A DNA stretch of 42,297 nucleotides from Nitrososphaerales archaeon (GTDB lineage Archaea > Thermoproteota > Nitrososphaeria > Nitrososphaerales > JACAEJ01), in the NCBI GenBank assembly GCA_013388925.1, contig JACAEJ010000059.1:1-42297 (forward strand). The letters are read 5' to 3'. The position numbers and the translations under genes were made by a program. A model generated the notes under the pieces. The model made no database searches. It was given only the letters and a program-made list of their open reading frames with translations, and was not told the DNA's origin. Positions 8,772 to 15,039 of the stretch are shown one piece after another. Positions within the stretch are counted from its first letter, which is position 1. The number at the start of each line of letters is the position of its first letter.

Positions 8772-9242
8772 ATGTTCCACTTCTTTCCAAGGACAAGAGG
8801 TATGATCGGAAGGGGCATCTTCAAATACATAGTGTTACAGACGCTGAAAGACAAGCCTATGCATGGTTATGAAATAATGAAGACCATTAGTGATCGGTTC
8901 TCGGGTTGCTATGCTCCTAGCGCAGGTATAGTTTATCCTACGCTTCAGATGCTAGAGGACTTGGGCTATGTCACCGCAAAAGAAGAGTCTGGAAAGAAGG
9001 TATATTTCATTACTGACGAAGGAAGAAAGTTCCTAGAAGAGAAAGAAAAGGTTGTGAAGGGTATTGCCAAGAATCACATCCTCCCGAGTGAGAGGATAAG
9101 TTTGAACAAGGAGTTAAGGAGCTTTGCCAGATTGATAATGACAAACTATTGGGATCTGACTCCAGAAGAAGCCGGGAAGGTGGAGAGAATCATCAAAGAA
9201 GCCAGAGATAAGATAAATTCGCTTCTTTTAGAAGGCCAGTGA
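8772..9242 (+). CDS. PadR-family transcriptional regulator
   Basis: Winged-helix repressor of the PadR family. The DNA-binding part spans about residues 12-90, with the characteristic IVLQTLKDKPMHGYEIMKTISDRF, then AGIVYPTLQMLEDLGYV and a beta wing ending in KKVYFITDEGRKFLEE; a C-terminal helical dimerisation segment follows. PadR genes are typically paired with drug-efflux ABC exporters, and here the next gene, one base after the stop, is such an exporter ATPase, although it is broken. Start chosen at ATG 8772 from the TATA spacing rather than the TTG at 8766. Confidence 0.92.
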   Translation: MFHFFPRTRGMIGRGIFKYIVLQTLKDKPMHGYEIMKTISDRFSGCYAPSAGIVYPTLQMLEDLGYVTAKEESGKKVYFITDEGRKFLEEKEKVVKGIAKNHILPSERISLNKELRSFARLIMTNYWDLTPEEAGKVERIIKEARDKINSLLLEGQ

Positions 9243-9243
9243 A

Positions 9244-9873
9244 ATGTCCATAATAGAGACTGAGGAATTGACAAAGGTCTTTGGGAAGCTGACTGCCGTG
9301 GACCATGTGTCTTTTAATGTAGAAGAGAAAGAAGTCTTTGGCTTTCTAGGACCAAATGGTGCAGGAAAGACCACAACCATAAACATGCTCACAACCCTCT
9401 TGAGACCTACAGAGGGAACTGCAAAGGTCGTAGGGCTAGACATAGTCAAGGATGCAAACAAGGTGAGGAACTTGATTGGACTGGTTCCACAAGATTTGAC
9501 TGTAGATGAGGATTTGACAGGGATGGAAAATATGTGGCTACAGGCAAGGCTTTATCATGTACCAAAAGAGGAAGCGAAGAAGAGAATAGAAGAAGTTCTA
9601 GGTTTGGTCGAGCTCAAAGACGCAGCTAATAGGAAGGTCGAGACCTATTCAGGAGGCATGAGAAAAAGGCTGGAACTCGCTGAAGGATTGATTCACTACC
9701 CAAAGATACTCTTCCTTGACGATAAGGATAAAGAGCTGGGAATCCCATATGGCAGTGGTCAACCTCCTCAATCTGCCTCTGATGTTTGCCAGCAGTGCTC
9801 TATTTCCAATAAGCCAGATGCCTGTTTGGCTACAATCAATAGCACGGCTCAACCCTATTTCTTATACATCTGA
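9244..9873 (+). pseudogene. ABC-exporter ATPase, truncated at Walker B and fused out of frame
   Basis: The first 159 residues are a normal DrrA-type ATPase: Walker A GPNGAGKTT at 36-44, Q-loop in VPQDLTVDEDLTG, signature YSGGM near 135, then LFLD at the end of Walker B. At this point (about 9716-9724) similarity stops: the catalytic Glu, D-loop and switch His are missing and the frame runs through 50 residues of unrelated low-quality sequence. In another frame the same DNA encodes the end of the exporter's permease. An internal deletion of roughly a kilobase or more joins the two genes. The product should be inactive as an ATPase. Confidence 0.85.
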
Positions 9874-10021
9874 CCTTGTTAGATCCTTCATACTCCACAA
9901 CAATTCCGCTGGTTTAGACATCCCAAAAATTGCCTTAGACGCTGGAGTGCTAATGGGATTCGCGACCATCCTTTTACTTATCGGCATCTTCTTGGCCGAT
10001 AGAGGTTTGAGACAAAGTTAA
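9716..10021 (+). pseudogene. C-terminal remnant of the ABC-2 type exporter permease
   Basis: The frame reads TIRIKSWESHMAVVNLLNLPLMFASSALFPISQMPVWLQSIARLNPISYTSDLVRSF, then one more membrane helix, which is the conserved end of DrrB-like ABC-2 permeases (the LFP...P.WL...NP.SY signature). The first two thirds of a permease (four helices) are absent. It has no start of its own apart from a TTG inside the junction, so it is a remnant. The ATPase and permease coding frames overlap over the whole 9716-9873 interval because of the fusion. Confidence 0.85.
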
Positions 10022-10049
10022 TACAACAAGAGAGTCTATCAGCAGACTA

Positions 10050-11456
10050 TCATTTTTTCTTCCATCTGACACCTTCTTCTGTATCTTCAAGAATTATACC
10101 AAACCCTTTTAATCTCTTCCTTATTTCATCAGCAGTCCTCCAGTCTTTCTTTATCCTCGCTCTCTCCCTTTCGTCTATCAACATTATCAACTTCTCTGGT
10201 AACTCTTCTTCCTTCTCTTCCTTTTGAAGGATGCCTAATACTCCGCCTAACTCCTTAAAAGTAGATACAAGTCTGTCTGCCAATCTGTCATTGATACTCC
10301 TTTGCTTGTTCAGCAACTTGTTCACATCAGTAGCCAAACCGTATAGATGAGTCAGCGCCAAAGGCGTGTTAAAGTCGTCATCCATAGCCTCTTCAAACTC
10401 TTTCTTACTTTTCTCTATCCTTCTTTCTAAATCATCTTCTTCCTCTGTAAATCTTGTAGACCTCTTTTTTACCCTTCTAACTTTGTCAAGGGTAGCATCG
10501 AGAGACTCTAAGCTATTTATGGTCTGCTTCAGCCTTTTTTCATAAAAATCGATGGGGCTACGGTAATGAGTTGACGAGAAGAACAACCTTAAGGTTTCTG
10601 CATCATGGTTATTTAGGGCATCTTGGATCATAATGAAATTTCCCAAGGATTTTGCCATCTTCCTACCCTTAACCTTTAGGAAGCCTGTATGGAGCCAATA
10701 CTTCACCATCGGTTTCTTCCCTGAAATGGACTCCATCTGAGCTATCTCTGCTTCATGGTGAGGAAATACCAAGTCAATCCCCCCTCCATGGATATCGTAC
10801 TGCTGACCTAGATACTTCTCGGCTATAGCAGTATCCTCTATGTGCCATCCTGGCCTACCTTCTCCCCAAGGAGAGCCCCAGGAAGGCTCCCTCTCTCTCC
10901 TTCTCTTCCAAAGGGAGAAGTCTTGTATAGTCCTCTTATGGGGATCGGGCTCTATTCTATGCTTCTTTAGCTCTTCAGGGTTTTGGTGTGACAACTTACC
11001 ATAATCTTCGAATTTGGATACGTCGAAGTAGATCCCTGTTTCGACAGAATAAGCAAAACCCTTCTCCAACAGTCTCCTGATTTGATCAATGATTTCGGAT
11101 ATGTGATCCGATGCACGGGCATAAAAACTGATGGAATTTATTCCTAGAGATTTCATGTCTTTAAAGAAAGATTCTTCGAGCTCTTTGGCCAGATCTAGAG
11201 GGTCCATCCTTTTTTCATTTGCCCTTTTTATAATCTTGTCATCGATGTCGGTTATGTTCATCAAGTAGAACAGATCGTACCCTCTGTAGCGAAGCCACCT
11301 CGCTATTACATCATAGGCAACGTATGTCCTTGCATGGCCAAGATGGGACAAATCGTAAACTGTCGGTCCACATACGAACATCTTTACTTTCTTTCCATCA
11401 ATGGGTTTGAAATCTTCCTTCTTTCTTTTTAATGTATTATAGACCCTTAAGCCCAT
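10050..11456 (-). CDS. cysS: Cysteinyl-tRNA synthetase
   Basis: Class I synthetase charging tRNA-Cys. Signature HLGH is at residues 38-41, the zinc-binding Cys29 precedes it (MFVCGPTVYD), further zinc and cysteine-site residues are in GRPGWHIEDTAIAEKYLG and GGGIDLVFPHHEAEIAQ, and the KMSKS loop is KMAKS near residue 265. At 468 residues it is full length. It lies 72 bases downstream of the tRNA-Cys gene on the same strand, but a TATA-like GATTATTTAAGG between them suggests its own promoter. A short inverted repeat CACAG-ac-CTGTG (11464-11475) sits just before the ATG. Confidence 0.97.
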   Translation of the reverse strand: MGLRVYNTLKRKKEDFKPIDGKKVKMFVCGPTVYDLSHLGHARTYVAYDVIARWLRYRGYDLFYLMNITDIDDKIIKRANEKRMDPLDLAKELEESFFKDMKSLGINSISFYARASDHISEIIDQIRRLLEKGFAYSVETGIYFDVSKFEDYGKLSHQNPEELKKHRIEPDPHKRTIQDFSLWKRRREREPSWGSPWGEGRPGWHIEDTAIAEKYLGQQYDIHGGGIDLVFPHHEAEIAQMESISGKKPMVKYWLHTGFLKVKGRKMAKSLGNFIMIQDALNNHDAETLRLFFSSTHYRSPIDFYEKRLKQTINSLESLDATLDKVRRVKKRSTRFTEEEDDLERRIEKSKKEFEEAMDDDFNTPLALTHLYGLATDVNKLLNKQRSINDRLADRLVSTFKELGGVLGILQKEEKEEELPEKLIMLIDERERARIKKDWRTADEIRKRLKGFGIILEDTEEGVRWKKK

Positions 11457-11507
11457 CTCTTCTCACAGACCTGTGGTGAACTTTGTGCTGTGGTCTAATT
11501 GCAAACA

Positions 11508-11522
11508 ATCCTTAAATAATCT
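11508..11522 (-). promoter_or_regulatory. TATA-like box between tRNA-Cys and cysS
   Basis: On the minus strand GATTATTTAAGG lies within 20 bases of the 3' end of tRNA-Cys and about 60 bases upstream of the cysS ATG. It would start a cysS transcript near 11490 with a leader of about 35 bases. The T-rich run here on the other strand could also be part of tRNA termination. Confidence 0.45.
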
Positions 11523-11527
11523 TTTTG

Positions 11528-11630
11528 AGCCGAGGAGGGGAATTTCAGATTTGTTCTCATTTGAACCCCTATAACCCGCTTACCATCAGATTCTGCAGGC
11601 GGGTACGTAACCAGACTCCGTCACCTCGGC
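11528..11630 (-). tRNA. tRNA-Cys (GCA) with two introns (anticodon loop and T loop)
   Basis: Acceptor GCCGAGG/CCTCGGC with discriminator T, as cysteine tRNAs have. Anticodon stem CCCGC/GCGGG encloses 19 bases; removing 12 (AATCTGATGGTA, 11581-11592) at the standard 37/38 site leaves CTGCAGA, the exact cysteine loop with GCA. The T arm AGGGG-TTCAAAT is followed by 18 extra bases (about 11541-11558) before CCCCT, so a second intron lies at about position 59/60. Mature length is 73. An alternative reading of the anticodon insert gives GGT (Thr), but the adjacent cysS and the loop consensus favour Cys. TATA-like CTTTAAGAAAT centred near 11658 fits its 5' end. Confidence 0.85.
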
Positions 11631-11690
11631 TCAGTATGTTTCTCTTTCTTATTTCTTAAAGATAACGATTCTGATCAAGAAAGGCTAATA

Positions 11691-12536
11691 ATGGACTCTG
11701 CCATCGTTCTTGCAATGATAAGAGAGATCGTTCTTTTGGGTAGTGGTGGTGGGAGAGTAGTTACGATAAGGCAGGAGAGGAGAACCGGAGGGCTTGCCCT
11801 TATTATAGACAAGATGATATTTGTAATGGACCCCGGTCCTGGCTCCATATTCTTCTTCAACCAGATGGGTCTAAACCCCTTCTTGGTAAAAGGCGTGTTA
11901 ATCTCCCATAGGCACCCAGACCACTACAGTGACGCAGAGATCTACATAGAAGCAGCAACGAGAGGCGCTAGTATGAAGAGAGGGCTGTTGGCTGGAGCTA
12001 GGAGCGTATTGGAGACCGTGGAGGGTATGGGCTATCCCGCCATATCAGACTATCATAAGCGCTTGCCTGAGTTGGTCGCACCGATGTCCTCTGGCGATAG
12101 CATAGTCTATGATGGCATCAAGATCAATGCCCTTAAATCGTTTCATAGCGACCCCTATGCCATAGGCTTTAGGCTAGACGATGGCAAGCACTCTATATCA
12201 TACTTCTCAGATACGAAGTTTAGTGAAGAGATCGCAAGGGGTGCGGAGTGTCCAGATCTCTTGATCCTGAGCGTTTTAAGACCCGGCAACTTGAAGTTTC
12301 CCGGTCATCTATGCACAGATGATGCAATAAGGGTGATAGGGCTCATATCGCCAAGAAGGGTTCTGATCACTCATTTCGGTTCAAGAATGATAAAGGCATC
12401 CCCAGAGAAGGAGGCTGAGAGGATAGAAAAGAGCACAGGTATAAGCACTATAGCAGCCACCGATGGGATGAAGATAAAACTCTCAGGAGCCTTTACCCCA
12501 TTGGATCTTTACACGGGAGGCAAGGGAGAGCCTTGA
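11691..12536 (+). CDS. Metallo-beta-lactamase fold hydrolase
   Basis: A 281-residue MBL-fold protein of the RNase Z/UlaG-like kind. The metal motif is ISHRHPDHYSD (HxHxDH), with further ligands expected in the SYFSDTKF segment and in LITHFGS near residue 225. It begins with a glycine-rich strand (IVLLGSGGGRVV). The substrate is unknown; similar archaeal proteins are annotated only as MBL-fold. Starts at 11691 and 11715 (MIREIVLLG) are both possible. It is divergent from tRNA-Cys and cysS. Confidence 0.88.
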   Translation: MDSAIVLAMIREIVLLGSGGGRVVTIRQERRTGGLALIIDKMIFVMDPGPGSIFFFNQMGLNPFLVKGVLISHRHPDHYSDAEIYIEAATRGASMKRGLLAGARSVLETVEGMGYPAISDYHKRLPELVAPMSSGDSIVYDGIKINALKSFHSDPYAIGFRLDDGKHSISYFSDTKFSEEIARGAECPDLLILSVLRPGNLKFPGHLCTDDAIRVIGLISPRRVLITHFGSRMIKASPEKEAERIEKSTGISTIAATDGMKIKLSGAFTPLDLYTGGKGEP

Positions 12537-12583
12537 CATGGTCTTTACGTAAGGCAACTTATTTATATTCGTAGTTGGATAAT

Positions 12584-12601
12584 TAACTCATAACGGAGTT
12601 A
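12584..12601 (+). promoter_or_regulatory. Inverted repeat TAACTC-N6-GAGTTA at the G3E GTPase promoter
   Basis: A perfect 6-bp inverted repeat with a 6-base spacer lies between the TATA-like CTTATTTATATTC (about 12558-12570) and the ATG at 12608, over the predicted transcript start. Its downstream arm also contains the GGAG that could serve as ribosome binding site. It may be the operator of a metal-responsive regulator, or a leader hairpin. Confidence 0.45.
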
Positions 12602-12607
12602 TTCACG

Positions 12608-13204
12608 ATGCAGTTCCTTATCATTTCGGGATTCTTTGGATCTGGAAAGACAACTTTGATCCTGGAACTGGCTAGAGAGCTTGTTGTAAAGCGTGGGAAG
12701 AAGATTGGCATAATAGTCAACGACATAGGAGAGGTCGGCATAGACGACAAAGTCATGAAGTCCTATGGCTTAAATGTGAAGGAGATGTTTGGCGGTTGCA
12801 TATGTTGTGAAATGGCTGTAAACCTGCCCACGACCCTCAAAACCCTCAGAGACGCCTACAACCCAGATATAGTGATCCTGGAACCGTCAGGGATTGCTGA
12901 TGCATCCAACGTGAACAAGGTTCTAAAATCCATAGAAAATTTGGAAATCGATGTCTTGCCAGTCGTCTCCCTCTTTGATGCCACCCAATTCGACCTGTTG
13001 ATAGAATCCCTCCCCTTCATAATAGCCCAGGTAAAGAGTGCAGACATAGTGTTGATAAACAAGATCGATACTGTTTTAGATCCATACTATATGAAAAGGC
13101 TGGAGGAGGAGATTCACAAGGTGAACAAAGGCGCAAATGTGATACACATATCGGCATTGCACAAGTTAAACATCGATAAATTAATCAAGAATCTATTGGG
13201 GTGA
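12608..13204 (+). CDS. G3E-family GTPase (CobW/HypB/UreG type), putative metallochaperone
   Basis: P-loop GTPase of the G3E class that couples GTP hydrolysis to metal insertion. Walker A is GFFGSGKTT at residues 8-16; the CxCC metal-binding motif, here GGCICC (Cys 64, 66, 67), follows; Walker B region is DIVILEPSG; the guanine-specificity motif NKID is near residue 150. At 198 residues it lacks the extra C-terminal domain of CobW proteins. The metal (Zn, Ni, Co) and client are not evident. The next gene overlaps its stop, suggesting a partner. A perfect inverted repeat at the promoter hints at regulation. Confidence 0.9.
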   Translation: MQFLIISGFFGSGKTTLILELARELVVKRGKKIGIIVNDIGEVGIDDKVMKSYGLNVKEMFGGCICCEMAVNLPTTLKTLRDAYNPDIVILEPSGIADASNVNKVLKSIENLEIDVLPVVSLFDATQFDLLIESLPFIIAQVKSADIVLINKIDTVLDPYYMKRLEEEIHKVNKGANVIHISALHKLNIDKLIKNLLG

Positions 13205-13617
13205 TGAAAATCCTCGATCTGCCCTCGATATTTGCTGCTGAGATGAATCTCGAATTCTCTGAAGCCAGAACTATAGGAGAAATTAGGGAATTCTTTCATG
13301 AATTCCTTGTGCAACTCTTCGAAGTGAGTAGTGTCGATAATAGACTTGTAGGTCACATTAAGGTCTATTCCGAGGGACAGAATGGTACATCTATTCGTGC
13401 AAATCTTACTGGCAGTATCAGAAATTTGATGGTGATTGCCAATGGGGATGGAGAAGAAAGGGGGTTAAGGGTCTGGATCAATGTGATAACCCACATGGTA
13501 AAAGAGGAGGAATTGGTGGGACGTGTTACCAATGCTATTAGGAAATTTACTGCAAACCAAAAAGAAATCGTCAAGAGCTTTAGCTTGAGTCTCTCTAACA
13601 CTCATAGAAATAAATAA
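13201..13617 (+). CDS. Unknown protein coupled to the G3E GTPase
   Basis: No family recognised. The 138-residue product is soluble, mixed alpha/beta, with no membrane segment or cysteine cluster. It begins at GTG 13201 or ATG 13204, overlapping the GTPase stop codon, so it is translationally coupled and probably works with the GTPase. The sequence pattern (two copies of a GHIKVYSEGQNGTSIRANLTG / MVIANGDGEERGLRVWINV strand pair) suggests a beta-rich middle. It could be a client, an adaptor, or a second chaperone component. Confidence 0.8.
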   Translation: MMKILDLPSIFAAEMNLEFSEARTIGEIREFFHEFLVQLFEVSSVDNRLVGHIKVYSEGQNGTSIRANLTGSIRNLMVIANGDGEERGLRVWINVITHMVKEEELVGRVTNAIRKFTANQKEIVKSFSLSLSNTHRNK

Positions 13618-13644
13618 AGTGAGTTAGCTTTCTAACCATTATGT

Positions 13645-13983
13645 CTATTCTGACTCTATTTCAGTAGCAGTGCCTGTTGCAGAGATTACTACAACCCCCT
13701 CAAAGACCTCAGAGGTTTCTATATCGAGGCCTATGATGGCGTTTGCCCCCATTCTTGTCGCTTTGTCTTTTGCTCTTTCTATGGCTTCGATCCTTGCCTT
13801 TTCGAGCTCTGAAATGAAGACAGAGATTTCTCCTCCAAAAATGGACTGTATCCCTGCGACGAACTTTCCACCCACTCCTCTCGTCCTAGGAGTCAAGCCT
13901 GTAATAACTCCCAAGACTTTCTTTATACGGTAACCTGGCACGTTAGGAGTTGTGACTATTATGAAATCCTCTCTACGACTCAT
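13645..13983 (-). CDS. YbjQ-like protein (DUF74 / PF01906)
   Basis: The 112-residue sequence matches the YbjQ family: TTPNVPGYRIKKVLGVITG near the N-terminus, a helix ARIEAIERAKDKATRMGANAIIGLDIE, and the final strands VFEGVVVISATGTATEIE. The family forms pentamers in structures and is often called heavy-metal-binding, but the function is not established. It converges on the G3E pair, which may or may not be meaningful for metal handling. Length is typical. Confidence 0.9.
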   Translation of the reverse strand: MSRREDFIIVTTPNVPGYRIKKVLGVITGLTPRTRGVGGKFVAGIQSIFGGEISVFISELEKARIEAIERAKDKATRMGANAIIGLDIETSEVFEGVVVISATGTATEIESE

Positions 13984-14061
13984 TTCCCCATCCTTTTTGA
14001 GCTAGGCCTTTATTATATAAAGATTTCACATCAGGATGTAACGGCAAGATTATTTCTTAAG

Positions 14062-14147
14062 AGCCCCGGGCGGGTCTCGATCCCGCGACCTACTGCTTAC
14101 AAGGCAATCGCTTTTGGAAAAAATTCTTCCAGCTGAGCTACCGGGGC
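14062..14147 (-). tRNA. tRNA-Thr (TGT) with a 13-base intron in the D arm
   Basis: Acceptor GCCCCGG/CCGGGGC, discriminator T, anticodon stem ATTGC/GCAGT with loop CTTGTAA (TGT), variable AGGTC, T arm GCGGG-ATCGAGA-CCCGC. The D arm reads GCTCAGCTGGAAGA then 13 extra bases (14112-14124) before GC; removing them at position 22/23 gives GCTC-AGCTGGAA-GAGC, a perfect D arm. Mature length is 73. Odd: T loop has A at 54, G at 59 and A at 60. A TATA-like CAAATAAGC centred near 14173 fits the 5' end. Confidence 0.88.
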
Positions 14148-14259
14148 TGATTGGAGGCTAGACAGCTATGCTTATTTGTTTTTCCTAGGCTCCATTTTAT
14201 CGGCGCAACATATTTACACCTTAAGGGTCAGTATATATTTGAAAGCATCCTTGATCCCC

Positions 14260-14634
14260 GAACCAGATTACGCGAATCTATATGCTCAATATGGCCATTA
14301 TGGCAAGAAACTGGAGAAGGCCCTAAGGCTTGTGATGAGCAGGGGGGTGAAACTCCACAGATTCTCACCCAGTCAACGTGAAATATGGACCGTTGTTGGA
14401 AGAGAGGGTGATCAATTGGTTGATGAGTCCCAGCCCTACTGCTCTTGTAGGCACTTCTACTACCGAGTGTTCGGCGGCAAGGACGATCTATGCTACCATC
14501 TGCTGGGGTTGAGAATAGCTAAGCAGATCAATAAATACGATACCGTCGAATTTATTGATCTTGAATATCTGCCCTTCCTCGAACTTCTTTTGAAGGACAT
14601 GGTAAATTTGGGCAAGGAAAGAAATTCACGCTGA
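14260..14634 (+). CDS. SWIM zinc-finger protein
   Basis: A small protein with a SWIM motif: PYCSCRHFYYRVFGGKDDLCYHLLGLRIA gives CxC then CxH, a zinc site linked to DNA or protein binding; archaeal SWIM proteins are sometimes tied to Rad51 paralogue regulation. The track frame starts at TTG 14176, but that lies in the promoter of tRNA-Thr on the other strand, and a strong TATA-like GTATATATTT (14231-14240) lies downstream. The TTG at 14260 is at the right distance for a leaderless start and precedes the conserved KKLEKALRLV segment. A later ATG (14335) is less likely. Confidence 0.8.
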   Translation, partial: EPDYANLYAQYGHYGKKLEKALRLVMSRGVKLHRFSPSQREIWTVVGREGDQLVDESQPYCSCRHFYYRVFGGKDDLCYHLLGLRIAKQINKYDTVEFIDLEYLPFLELLLKDMVNLGKERNSR

Positions 14635-14688
14635 ATTCCTCATATTTAGCATCTAATATGGCCAAAATCTCTTCTGAAGTTGTGTTTT

Positions 14689-14997
14689 TTATAGCTTGAC
14701 TACAATGTCATCTCCAAGGACTACTACATCGTAGGTTAGCAAAGGCTTCTTAGCTGGGGGTTTTATCGCGCTTCCGTCCTTTACGTTGAAGACGGAGAAG
14801 TGGCAAGGGCAAGTCACTCTATCTCCTCTAAGGGTACCTTCGGACAGTAGGCAACCCACATGGGTGCACTTGTCTCCTACCGCGTAGAACTTACCCTCTA
14901 GGTTGGCGATAAGAATCTCCTTGTCTTCAACCTTTACGCCCACCATGTGCCCTTGTGGGATGCTCTTGATCGAAGTTATCTTTACGAAATCAGCCAT
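14689..14997 (-). CDS. Rieske-type [2Fe-2S] ferredoxin (second copy)
   Basis: Another single-domain Rieske protein. Cluster boxes CTHVGCLLSEG and CPCHFSVFNVKDG provide Cys/His pairs near residues 44, 46, 63 and 66. Unlike the copy near porB, the second box is CPCHFSVF, closer to the nitrite reductase NirD or toluene dioxygenase ferredoxin style, and extra cysteines follow each box. ATG 14997 (MADFVKITS) fits homologues better than the ATG three codons upstream. No membrane anchor. The two Rieske proteins are divergent enough to have separate partners. Confidence 0.9.
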   Translation of the reverse strand: MADFVKITSIKSIPQGHMVGVKVEDKEILIANLEGKFYAVGDKCTHVGCLLSEGTLRGDRVTCPCHFSVFNVKDGSAIKPPAKKPLLTYDVVVLGDDIVVKL

Positions 14998-15039
14998 AGG
15001 CTCCACAAAAATGAGCTCATGAACCGTTCAAATAAACCT

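Noticed and set aside
11528-11630. Leucine or serine tRNA reading of the minus-strand tRNA
   Set aside because: The D arm and acceptor resemble type II tRNAs, but there is no room for a long variable arm and no Leu/Ser anticodon follows T33; GCA with the CTGCAGA loop fits cysteine.
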